From the NCBI RefSeq assembly GCF_020889705.1, contig NZ_JACMYP010000057.1, positions 1 to 36,488 on the forward strand: 36,488 bases of DNA. The letters are read 5' to 3'. Positions 23,928 to 31,414 of the stretch are shown here, piece after piece. A program made the position numbers and the translations under genes. The stretch's first letter is position 1. Every line of letters begins with the position of its first letter. A model generated the notes under the pieces. That model was not told the DNA's origin, did not search any database, and saw nothing but the letters and a program-made list of their open reading frames with translations. This DNA is from Bradyrhizobium altum (GTDB taxonomy: Bacteria > Pseudomonadota > Alphaproteobacteria > Rhizobiales > Xanthobacteraceae).

Positions 23928-24134
23928 ATGTCGAAGCAATCGCTGCGCGAGGAGGCCGAGCGCCTGATCCGCGAGACCATGGAAAAGCGGAACCTGGTCA
24001 TCAAGCAGGGCACGACCCGGATCGAGGCCGTTTGCGGCAAATGCGGCGCGCCGAACCGGGTGCAGGCGGAAAAGGGCCAGTCCCGCGTCAAGTTCACCTG
24101 CAAGAACTGTGACCACAAGCAGGAAACGCTCTGA
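23928..24134 (+). CDS. Small zinc-ribbon protein
   Basis: The product has 68 residues from the ATG at 23928. A charged helix (SLREEAERLIRETMEKRNLV) is followed by a four-cysteine zinc ribbon CGKCGAPNRVQAEKG...FTCKNCDHK, with two CxxC knuckles 20-odd residues apart. It is likely a small nucleic-acid- or protein-binding zinc protein. Start choice is uncertain: GGTGGAG ends at 23924, and an ATG at 23925 or an extended start at 23892 (80 residues) is possible. Function is unknown. Confidence 0.75.
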   Translation: MSKQSLREEAERLIRETMEKRNLVIKQGTTRIEAVCGKCGAPNRVQAEKGQSRVKFTCKNCDHKQETL

Positions 24135-24170
24135 GCGAGCCCGCCCTGACCCATCCGGTTCTATTTGTCC

Positions 24171-24275
24171 CGTCATCCTGAGGTGCGAGCGAAGCGAGCC
24201 TCGAAGGATGCACGGCCCGGCCGGTGGCCGTCGATCCTTCGAGACGCGCGCAAGAGCGCGCTCCTCAGGATGACG
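24171..24275. repeat. Intergenic palindrome A, copy 1
   Basis: Perfect 13-base ends CGTCATCCTGAGG and CCTCAGGATGACG enclose an internal stem around GCCTCGAAGGAT/ATCCTTCGAG. Further copies are at 33109-33211 and, cut by the window end, at 36397. This is a well-populated Bradyrhizobium repeat family by memory. Confidence 0.85.
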
Positions 24276-24286
24276 GTGATAGCCTT

Positions 24287-24377
24287 GTAAGGTGGGTTAG
24301 TTAGCCGAAGGCGTAACCCACCATTTGCGCCGCGGTGGGAGAAAAGGTGGGTTACGCTTCGCTAACCCACCCTACGC
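24287..24377. repeat. Intergenic palindrome B, copy 1
   Basis: Ends GGTGGGTTAG and CTAACCCACC and inner arms CGAAGGCGTAACCCACC and GGTGGGTTACGCTTCG form long stems. It follows palindrome A after 11 bases. A second copy follows palindrome A again at 33222. The element ends three bases before the stop of the SDR gene. Confidence 0.8.
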
Positions 24378-24379
24378 AA

Positions 24380-25231
24380 CTACTTCCCCTTCACGAACGC
24401 CGCGAACGCATCGCCGAAATCCGGATGCCAGCGCGACAGCGGCGGGCGGTTCTCGACGATGTCGCCGGCGGCCCACAGGATGCGGCGTTCGTCGAGTGCG
24501 CGCGGCACGTCATTGTCGGGGCAAAGGATATAGAAATCGCCGGTGGCGAGGTGCTCGATCATGAAGTCGACGGTCTGCTCCGCTGTCCACGCGCCGGCCG
24601 GCTTCTCGGTGCGGCCGCGCGCGGTCAGTCCGGTGAAGACAAAACCCGGGATCAGGAGATGCGCCGTGATCTTGCAGCCATCGGTGTTGCGCAGCTCGTG
24701 CTGCAGCGCCTCGGTGAACGCCTTCACGCCGGCCTTGGAGACGTTGTAGGCGGGATCGCCCGGCGGCGTGGTGATGCCCTGCTTGGAACCGGTGTTGATG
24801 ATCAGCCCCGGCCGGCCGCGATTGATCATGTTGGGCGCGAACGCCTGCGTGCCGTTGATCACGCCCCACAGATTGACGCCCAGGATGCGTTGCCAATTGT
24901 CCGCGGGCCCGAACATCGCGCTGCCGGGCTGGATGCCGGCATTGTTCATCAGGATGTCGGTGCCGCCGAACCTTTTCGCGACCGCGGCCTCGAGGCTTGC
25001 GACCTCGTCGGCGCGGCTGACATCGACCGCAGCCGTCATGATGTCGGCGGTGCCGCCGGGTGCGGCGGATGACAGTTTTGCCGCGGCCGACTTCAGCCTG
25101 TCATCGCCGAGATCGGCGATGCAGACCTTCATGCCGGCTTCGGCAAACCGCTTAGCTGCGGCAAGCCCGATGCCGGATGCGGCTCCGGTGATCACGGCAA
25201 CATGATTGGCTGATATCACGGGGTGGGGCAT
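24380..25231 (-). CDS. Short-chain dehydrogenase/reductase (SDR)
   Basis: The 283-residue classical-type SDR has the cofactor loop TGAASGIG (15-22), NNAG (96-99) and the catalytic triad S149, Y162 and K166 (INTGSKQG, YNVSK). An acidic residue after beta-2 (CIADLGDD) suggests NAD+ over NADP+. The 30-residue tail (ENRPPLSRWHPDFGDAFAAF) is longer than in minimal SDRs. The start at 25231 (MPHPVIS) has GGAG upstream; a longer frame to 25294 is not favoured. It is divergent from the aldehyde dehydrogenase, suggesting an alcohol-to-acid oxidation pair. The substrate is unknown. Confidence 0.92.
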   Translation of the reverse strand: MPHPVISANHVAVITGAASGIGLAAAKRFAEAGMKVCIADLGDDRLKSAAAKLSSAAPGGTADIMTAAVDVSRADEVASLEAAVAKRFGGTDILMNNAGIQPGSAMFGPADNWQRILGVNLWGVINGTQAFAPNMINRGRPGLIINTGSKQGITTPPGDPAYNVSKAGVKAFTEALQHELRNTDGCKITAHLLIPGFVFTGLTARGRTEKPAGAWTAEQTVDFMIEHLATGDFYILCPDNDVPRALDERRILWAAGDIVENRPPLSRWHPDFGDAFAAFVKGK

Positions 25232-25431
25232 CGTCGGTCTCCGGACACATCTGTGGCTCAGTTGGAAAATGAGTATATCGCACCTGGCATGCACGCAGGT
25301 GCATGGGAGGTTTTCATGCCCGCCACCCTCGACAACGCCGGCTTCGCTTTACGGTTTCGCGGCCGCGCTGTAGAATCGCCGATATAACGCTTCCAACACA
25401 CCTCAGCCGACATTTTACAGGGAGTGCAAAC

Positions 25432-26928
25432 ATGGCTGTTTCGCAGGCTGTTCCGATCACGCGCCATCCTTATGCCGATGGCTCCTACAAGAAGATGCTG
25501 ATTGACGGCAAATGGGTCGACGCCGCCTCCGGCAAGACATTCGAAACCCATAACCCCGCCACCGGTGAATTGCTCGCGTCCGTCGCTGAGGGCGATGCCG
25601 AGGACATCAACCGTGCGGTCGCGGCAGCGCGCCGCGCGTTCGAAGGGCCGTGGAGCAAGGTGAAGCCGTTCGAGCGGCAGAATATGCTGCTCAAGCTCGC
25701 CGAACTGGTCGAAGCCAATTTCGAGGAACTGTCCCAGCTCGATACGCTCGACATGGGCGCGCCGATCAGCCGCACCCGCGGCAACCGGCTGCGTGCCCTT
25801 GGCATGCTGCGCTACTACGCCGGTCAGGCGACCGCCATCCACGGCGAGACCATCGAGAACTCGCTGCCCGGCGAGATCTTCTCCTATACGCTGAAGGAGC
25901 CGATCGGCGTGGTCGGCGCCATCATCCCCTGGAACGGTCCGCTGACCGCCTCGATCTGGAAGATCGGCCCTGCGATTGCGACCGGCTGCACCGTGGTGCT
26001 GAAGCCGGCCGAGGAATCGCCGTTGACCTCGCTGCGGATCGGCGAGCTGTGCGTGGAGGCCGGCATTCCGCCCGGTGTCGTCAATGTCGTGCCGGGCTAT
26101 GGCGAGACCGCGGGCGCCGCGCTGGCGTCGCACCCCGATGTCGACAAGGTCGCCTTCACCGGCTCGCACGTCACGGGCCAGTCGATCATTCGCGCCTCGG
26201 CCGGCAACCTCAAGCGCGTTTCGCTCGAGCTCGGCGGCAAGTCGCCGGACATCGTGTTCGCCGACGCCGATCTCGACGCCGCGGTGCCGGGGGCCGCGAT
26301 GGCGGTGTTCGCCAATTCCGGCCAGATCTGCAGCGCCGGCACGCGGCTGTTCGTCGAGCAGCAGGTCTATGACGAGTTCGTCGGCCGCGTTGCCGAGTTC
26401 GGCAAGAAGCTGCAGGTCGGCAACGGCCTCGACCCCAACACCCAGATCGGGCCGCTGGTGTCGCAGCAGCAGATGGACCGCGTGTCCGGCTATCTCGACA
26501 TCGGCCAGAAGGAAGGCGCCAAGGCGCTGGCCGGCGGCGGCCGCCTCACCGAAGGCGCGCTGTCGAAGGGCTACTTCGTGCAGCCGACCGTGTTTGCCAA
26601 CGTGCAGGACAACATGCGCATTGCGCAGGAGGAGATCTTCGGCCCGGTGATCTCGGCGATCTCGTTCAAGGATCCGGACGAGCTGATCAAGCGCGCCAAC
26701 GCCACCACCTTCGGCCTCGGCTCGGGTGTGTGGACCACCAATGTCAGCAAGGCGCACCAGGTCGCGAAGGCGCTGCGCGCCGGCTCGGTCTGGGTTAATT
26801 GCTACCAGGCGATGGACCCGGCGGTGCCGTTCGGCGGCTACAAGATGAGCGGCTACGGCCGCGAGTCCGGCAAGCAGCACGTCGAGGAATATCTCAACGT
26901 CAAGGCGGTCTGGATCAAGACGGGCTAG
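25432..26928 (+). CDS. NAD(P)+-dependent aldehyde dehydrogenase
   Basis: The 498-residue enzyme of the ALDH superfamily oxidises aldehydes to carboxylates. It has the Rossmann-associated IIPWNGPLTASIWKIGPAIATG, the general-base glutamate E266 in SLELGGKSP, and the nucleophile C300 in FANSGQICSAGTRLFV. The C-terminal motif EEIFGPVISAI and the finish QAMDPAVPFGGYKMSGYGRESGKQHVEEYL are typical of the phenylacetaldehyde/betaine-type branch. The ATG at 25432 is preceded by AGGGAG. It is divergent from the SDR gene. A CTCTCCC-type hairpin follows its stop and probably ends the transcript. Confidence 0.95.
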   Translation: MAVSQAVPITRHPYADGSYKKMLIDGKWVDAASGKTFETHNPATGELLASVAEGDAEDINRAVAAARRAFEGPWSKVKPFERQNMLLKLAELVEANFEELSQLDTLDMGAPISRTRGNRLRALGMLRYYAGQATAIHGETIENSLPGEIFSYTLKEPIGVVGAIIPWNGPLTASIWKIGPAIATGCTVVLKPAEESPLTSLRIGELCVEAGIPPGVVNVVPGYGETAGAALASHPDVDKVAFTGSHVTGQSIIRASAGNLKRVSLELGGKSPDIVFADADLDAAVPGAAMAVFANSGQICSAGTRLFVEQQVYDEFVGRVAEFGKKLQVGNGLDPNTQIGPLVSQQQMDRVSGYLDIGQKEGAKALAGGGRLTEGALSKGYFVQPTVFANVQDNMRIAQEEIFGPVISAISFKDPDELIKRANATTFGLGSGVWTTNVSKAHQVAKALRAGSVWVNCYQAMDPAVPFGGYKMSGYGRESGKQHVEEYLNVKAVWIKTG

Positions 26929-26956
26929 CGCCGCGACCGCTTGCGTTCTATCTTCA

Positions 26957-27000
26957 CCTCTCCCCGCTTACGGGGAGAGGTCGCCGCGCTCATGCGCGGC
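26957..27000. repeat. CTCTCCC-type hairpins after the aldehyde dehydrogenase
   Basis: CCTCTCCCCG-ctta-CGGGGAGAGG (26957-26980) is followed by GCCGCGC-tcat-GCGCGGC (26983-27000). The core is shared with 13063-13179. A possible terminator. Confidence 0.75.
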
Positions 27001-27093
27001 GGGTGAGGGGGCACAGGTCCTAACTCTCGGCGCGCTCGCGGAGGGAAGCCCTCACCCCGAGGTCTGCAAAATTTCGGAATATTAGAAGAATAT

Positions 27094-27180
27094 CCCTGAT
27101 TTGCCCGACGCGTCAAGTTGCCTTGTCGAACGCCGGCCGCCGTCGGCTACTTTGCATGGGGTTGTTTTCGCTATTTTCGC
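27094..27180. other. Possible dispersed intergenic element
   Basis: No gene is visible between 27001 and 27214. The stretch from CTGATTTGCCCGACG to the pyrimidine-rich GGGGTTGTTTTCGCTATTTT resembles an intergenic sequence I recall from many Bradyrhizobium loci. Only one copy is in this window, so repetition cannot be shown here. Confidence 0.35.
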
Positions 27181-27214
27181 AACGCGCCCTTGCGACGACC
27201 GCCGATTCCAGCGC

Positions 27215-27598
27215 TTACCGCCCCGCGGCCTTCTTCGGCTTGCCGATGTCGCTGCGCAGGGCCTCGAGATCCTTGCGCACGGCGGTCGCCGCATCGCGCT
27301 CGATCTTGCGGTAGCGCGCCACCAGGGAGAGGCCGAACGGGGTCAGCACCGCGCCGCCGCCATTCTTGCCGCCGGTCTGGCGTTCCACCGCCGCCTGCCG
27401 GCAGATGCGGTTGATCTCGTCGACGAGGTCCCAGGCGCGCTTGTAGCTCATGTCCATGGCGCGGCCGGCGGCGGAGATCGAGCCGCATTCCTTGATCCGC
27501 TCGAGCAGCAGGATCTTGCCCGGTCCGATGCGGTCTTCGGCATCGAGATCGATGCGGACGCTCAACGAGGGGAGCGATGTGGCGCTCGTTTTCGACAT
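27215..27598 (-). CDS. ModE-like winged-helix regulator without molybdate-binding domain
   Basis: The 127-residue protein matches the N-terminal DNA-binding domain of ModE. IGPGKILLLERIKECGSISAAGRAMDMSYKRAWDLVDEINR (about 24-65) is the winged helix, and TGGKNGGGAVLTPFGLSLVARYRKIE (about 74-100) is the following wing and dimer helix. The TOBE/DiMop molybdate-binding half of full ModE (about 260 residues) is absent. This stand-alone form is common in alphaproteobacteria and may not sense molybdate directly. It is not next to the tup/mos genes (over 14 kb away) and is divergent from the Old Yellow Enzyme gene. The target is unknown. Confidence 0.85.
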   Translation of the reverse strand: MSKTSATSLPSLSVRIDLDAEDRIGPGKILLLERIKECGSISAAGRAMDMSYKRAWDLVDEINRICRQAAVERQTGGKNGGGAVLTPFGLSLVARYRKIERDAATAVRKDLEALRSDIGKPKKAAGR

Positions 27599-27670
27599 GG
27601 CAAGCCTGCTTGTCTGTTCGCTAGATTGCCACTACCTGCTTTTGCGAACAAGATGAACCCGTGACATAAC

Positions 27671-27720
27671 GGGCATGGTCCGGAAAAGTGGTAACCGGCT
27701 TTCCGGGGCGGATCATGCCC
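27671..27720. repeat. Dispersed palindrome (GGGCATG...CATGCCC)
   Basis: Outer arms GGGCATG and CATGCCC and inner arms CCGGAAAAG and CTTTCCGG form a hairpin between the divergent regulator and OYE genes. I recognise it as a frequent Bradyrhizobium intergenic repeat. Confidence 0.65.
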
Positions 27721-27760
27721 ACACCATAACGGAAACCACACAAGAATATTTGGGGTAGGC

Positions 27761-28888
27761 ATGAGTTCTCCATCGCTGTTTTCGCCGCTCAAGGTCGGTC
27801 CCTATGAGCTGAAGCATCGCGTCGTGATGGCGCCGCTGACGCGGATGCGGGCGGCGCGGCCGAGCCTCGCGCCGCGGCCGATGAACGCGGAATATTACGC
27901 GCAGCGCGCCACGCCCGGCGGCCTGCTGATTGCGGAGGCCTCGCCGGTGGTCGCCACCGGCTTCGGCAATCCCGGCGTCCCCGGCATCTATAGCGATACC
28001 CAGATCGCGGGCTGGCGCGAGGTGGTGGATGCCGTGCACGCCAAGGGCGGCTTGATCTTCCTGCAGCTCTGGCACGTCGGCCGCGTCTCGCATTCCTCGT
28101 TCCAGCCCGGTGGCGCGCTTCCGGTGGCGCCGTCGGCGGTCGCGATCCCGCCCGAGTTCAAGTGCATGACGGCGGACGGCAAGGTGGTCGAGTACGAGAC
28201 GCCGCGCGCGCTCGAGACCCATGAGGTCGCCGTGATGGTCGAGGCCTACCGGCAGGGCGCGAAGAACGCGCTCGCCGCCGGCTTTGACGGCGTCGAGATC
28301 CACGGCGCCAATGGCTATCTGATCGAGCAGTTCCTGCAATCGCACAGCAATCTGCGCACCGATCAGTATGGCGGCTCGATCGAGAACCGCGTCCGCTTCC
28401 TGCTGCAAGTGACGCAGGCGGTGACCGAGGTCTGGGGCGCCAACCGCGTCGGCGTGCGGCTCTCGCCCTACGGCATTGCCAATGGCAGCGGCGAGGCCGA
28501 CCCGATGCCGCTCTATAGCCACGCCATCAAGGCGCTGGACAAGTTCGGGCTCGCCTATCTGCATTTCATCGAGCCGCGTGCCTCGGGCACCGGTCGCGCC
28601 GAGGTCGACTGGCAGAACGTGCCGTCCGCGATGGTGCTGTACCGCCCGATGTGGAGCGGTGTCCTGATCACCGCCGGCAACTTCGTCGGCGACAGCGCAC
28701 AGAGCGCGGTCACGGAAGGTCATGCCGATGCGATCGCGTTCGGCCGCTATTTCATCTCCAACCCGGACCTGCCGCGCCGCCTGCAACGCGGCTATCCGCT
28801 GACCAAGTACAACCGCGCGACCTTCTATGCCGGCGAGGAGAAGGGCTACACGGATTATCCCGTGCACGACGAGATGGCGCAGGCGTAG
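27761..28888 (+). CDS. Old Yellow Enzyme-family ene-reductase (NemA-like)
   Basis: The 375-residue FMN-dependent TIM-barrel enzyme reduces activated C=C bonds and often nitroesters or maleimides with NADPH. The catalytic set is H181, N184 and Y186 in VEIHGANGYLIEQFLQ. MAPLTRMRA near residue 25 is the flavin-contacting start. TDQYGGSIENRVRFLL and ADAIAFGRYFISNPDLPRRL are family hallmarks. The ATG at 27761 follows TGGGGTAGG. It is divergent from the ModE-like gene. A role in detoxifying electrophiles is likely but not shown. Confidence 0.95.
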   Translation: MSSPSLFSPLKVGPYELKHRVVMAPLTRMRAARPSLAPRPMNAEYYAQRATPGGLLIAEASPVVATGFGNPGVPGIYSDTQIAGWREVVDAVHAKGGLIFLQLWHVGRVSHSSFQPGGALPVAPSAVAIPPEFKCMTADGKVVEYETPRALETHEVAVMVEAYRQGAKNALAAGFDGVEIHGANGYLIEQFLQSHSNLRTDQYGGSIENRVRFLLQVTQAVTEVWGANRVGVRLSPYGIANGSGEADPMPLYSHAIKALDKFGLAYLHFIEPRASGTGRAEVDWQNVPSAMVLYRPMWSGVLITAGNFVGDSAQSAVTEGHADAIAFGRYFISNPDLPRRLQRGYPLTKYNRATFYAGEEKGYTDYPVHDEMAQA

Positions 28889-28903
28889 ACGCGCGTTGTT
28901 CTT

Positions 28904-28982
28904 GTAGCCCGGATGAGCAAAGCGACATCCGGGGCCGAACGTGAGGCTGTTCCCGGATATCGCTTCGATCATCCGGGCTACG
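28904..28982. repeat. Intergenic palindrome (GTAGCCCGGATGA type)
   Basis: Ends GTAGCCCGGATGA and TCATCCGGGCTAC form a long stem over a 79-base element, with inner CGACATCCGGG and CCCGGATATCG. A common rhizobial intergenic repeat that may terminate the OYE transcript. Confidence 0.8.
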
Positions 28983-29013
28983 ATGGCTCGACCAGCAAAA
29001 CCGGGAGACCCCG

Positions 29014-29529
29014 ATGTTTCCGGACGACGAGTTCGAGCCGACGAAAAAGCCCAAGCCGGTGGCGCTGGCAAAGCCCGCGGCCGGGCAGTGCCTGTGCGGC
29101 AAGGTGCGGTTCGAGATCGACGTGCCGGCGCGCTGGGCCTGGCACGATCACACGGCCGCGAGCCGCCGCGCCCATGGCGCGGTTTATGCGACCTATGTCG
29201 GCAGCTGGAAGAAGCGCTTCCGTATCACGCAGGGCGAGAGCGAGCTGTCGCGTTACGAGGATGCGAAAAGCAAGACCGCGCGCAGCTTCTGCGCCAATTG
29301 CGGCACGCCCGTCATCTACGAGCGCGCGCGGTCGCCGCACATGGTGAATATTCCGCGCGCGCTGTTTTCCGGGCGCACCGGCCGGCAGCCGCTCTATCAC
29401 ATCGCGATCGAAGAATTGCAGGAATGGGCCTACACCGGCGAGCCGCTGGTGCCGCTGAAGGGCTATCCCGGCGTGGTCTGGCAGCGTTCGAAAAAGAAGA
29501 AGCGCAGCGAGCGCGAGGGGATGTTCTAG
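29014..29529 (+). CDS. GFA-fold (glutathione-dependent formaldehyde-activating-like) protein
   Basis: The 171-residue protein has the GFA/Mss4-like zinc fold. The first cysteines are in GQCLCGKVRFEID (about residues 24-36) and the second pair is in SFCANCGTPVIYER (about 93-106). The central CxxC zinc site and G-T-P-V are family hallmarks. Members include S-(hydroxymethyl)glutathione synthase-like proteins, but most are uncharacterised. The basic tail KKKKRSEREG is unusual. The ATG at 29014 is preceded by GGGAG. Confidence 0.85.
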   Translation: MFPDDEFEPTKKPKPVALAKPAAGQCLCGKVRFEIDVPARWAWHDHTAASRRAHGAVYATYVGSWKKRFRITQGESELSRYEDAKSKTARSFCANCGTPVIYERARSPHMVNIPRALFSGRTGRQPLYHIAIEELQEWAYTGEPLVPLKGYPGVVWQRSKKKKRSEREGMF

Positions 29530-29589
29530 GACACCAAGTCGCGCGGGTCAGCTTTCGGAGCAAGGCGTCGCACCAAGACGCGGGCTACG

Positions 29590-31119
29590 TCAATGCTTCA
29601 CGTAGATGACCTCGTCCGTTCCTGCGTATTCCTCGGTCCACCCTCTCTTGTCGACGAGGAACCTCTTCAGAGGTTCGTGCGCCTTCACCCAGAGCACCGT
29701 GTCGATCTTGTACTTGGCGAGGACGGTGTCCCAGGCGGCCTCATCGATCTCCCATTTGATCAGGCTGAAATAGTCGCGCAGCAGCTCGTCGGGATAGGCG
29801 GTGGCCGACCGGCCGTCGATGAACACCGGCACCGCACCGCGTGTGTAGAAGATCAGGAGCCCACCGACGTTCCAGTGGTTCAGCAGCCGTGCATGCGGAA
29901 AATGGCTTTGAAGATAGCGCGCATCCTGCTCCGAGAGCAGCTGCGGAAGTGCGAGAGCCGGTTTGACGACCATCAAGGTCAGCGGCAGCGCGCACATTGC
30001 AACGATGCCGGCAACCAGCAACGAGCCTTGGACCTTGAGGTCGTTTAGTCGTTTGGGCAGCAGCTGGTCGACGTGAAGCGCCAGCGGCACCGTTGCGAAC
30101 ATGAAGAAGAACGACATGTACCGGTACTGATAGAATCCCAGCAGCAGGAACAGCCAGGACAGCAGCCGGGACTCCAAAGGAGCGGGCGAAGCGGCCGGGT
30201 GGCGGAGCTCGAACGCCGCAAATACGGCGATGTAGACGATGCCGGGAATGCTCCCGGGCACGGTGAAGTTCGCGGAATAAGACCACCACTCGGTGATGTG
30301 CGCCTGCGCAAAATGGCCGAGCGTGGTCGTGACGCCGTCGTAGATGTACCAGCCAAGCGGATTGATCAGGATTGCGACAAGGCAACCGGCGGCTGCGAAA
30401 CCATAGATTCTAAGACCTGCCCAGTCCCGCCTGAGCACGGAGGCGGCGCCGAAAATGCCGATGATGAAAAGCCCGAGCACAAAGCCGCCGTGCAGATTGG
30501 CCCAAAGCACCATCATCACCGGCAGCAAGAACCATCTGGTTCGCTTCAGGCACTCTGCGTAGAAAACCACGCAGAACAACATGGTGGGGGTGTTCGGCGA
30601 AGCGGCGAGATAGGAATTAGGTGCGGTCACGAACGCAGGGTAAAGCAGGCACGCGGCGAGAACGGAAATGCCGACCGCAAGCGTCGAGGCGCCGCTGCGC
30701 AGGCAGATCGATGTGAGATATCCGGCGATGACGGCGCCACATGCAACGACCGCCAATGTGAGGCCGGTAATTCCCGTGTATTGAAACACCACGCTGGCGA
30801 TCACGTCCCAGAGCCAGGACAGATTGTACCATTGCCTGTCGCCGAGGGTGAATGACCATGGATCCTGAAAGGGGACATTGCCGCGCTCTCTGATCAGGTC
30901 TCCGGCGGCGAGGTGCCATCCCAGATCAAGGTGGCCGAGCAGGAGCGGCCCGTTCGACAGATAGTACACGGACGTGACTGCGATCAGGAAGACATAGAGT
31001 CCCACCTTCTCGCGCCCGATCGTTCCCGGTCCTCTATCGAGCCTGGTTCCGTTCCAGGCCGCCAGCGCGTCCATGACTTCAGCCCCGCGATCGAAGCGAG
31101 CCGTCTGCGGGCCCTGCAT
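29590..31119 (-). CDS. Polytopic membrane protein, GT-C glycosyltransferase-like
   Basis: The 509-residue protein (from the ATG at 31119) has about ten to twelve membrane helices up to residue ~400, then a soluble C-terminal domain. An early loop GHLDLGWHLAAGDLIRERGNVPFQDPWSFT has an acidic DLGWH motif just after the first helix, at the position where GT-C transferases carry their catalytic aspartate. The tail (FPHARLLNHWNVGGLLIFYTRGAVPVFIDGRSATAYPDELLRDYF) is typical of this family of uncharacterised proteins. A lipid-linked sugar donor is likely for the fold, but the product is unknown. A TTG at 31146 is an alternative start (518 aa). Confidence 0.75.
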   Translation of the reverse strand: MQGPQTARFDRGAEVMDALAAWNGTRLDRGPGTIGREKVGLYVFLIAVTSVYYLSNGPLLLGHLDLGWHLAAGDLIRERGNVPFQDPWSFTLGDRQWYNLSWLWDVIASVVFQYTGITGLTLAVVACGAVIAGYLTSICLRSGASTLAVGISVLAACLLYPAFVTAPNSYLAASPNTPTMLFCVVFYAECLKRTRWFLLPVMMVLWANLHGGFVLGLFIIGIFGAASVLRRDWAGLRIYGFAAAGCLVAILINPLGWYIYDGVTTTLGHFAQAHITEWWSYSANFTVPGSIPGIVYIAVFAAFELRHPAASPAPLESRLLSWLFLLLGFYQYRYMSFFFMFATVPLALHVDQLLPKRLNDLKVQGSLLVAGIVAMCALPLTLMVVKPALALPQLLSEQDARYLQSHFPHARLLNHWNVGGLLIFYTRGAVPVFIDGRSATAYPDELLRDYFSLIKWEIDEAAWDTVLAKYKIDTVLWVKAHEPLKRFLVDKRGWTEEYAGTDEVIYVKH

Positions 31120-31414
31120 GCTTTTCTGTGTGCTTGATGAAGGCAAACCATCGTGGCTTTAGGGCACTCTCGCTAAAGTAGCGTTAAAGTCGGCCGCGCA
31201 ATTCGATGGCTCCCGTTGAGGTTCACGTCTACCCCAACGCCGGCCTTCGAGGGGCTGGCTGGCGGACGGAGTGAATGACGAGCGCGTGCCCTGGAGAGCC
31301 AGGCGCGCGCCAGCGGAATGCGGCCATGACCGGCGGCTCGATTGCTCCCCAAGCGCAAGTTTGGTCATCTCCACCGGCGCCGTCGGCCAATGCGCTGGCA
31401 GGCCTGGAGGGAAC

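Noticed and set aside
25258..26880. 540-residue open frame antisense to the aldehyde dehydrogenase
   Set aside because: Low-complexity R/H/D/G-rich product with no domain, fully opposite a motif-complete ALDH; a typical GC-rich shadow frame.
27713..29071. 452-residue open frame antisense to the Old Yellow Enzyme
   Set aside because: The plus-strand gene has all catalytic motifs; the antisense product has none and no ribosome site.
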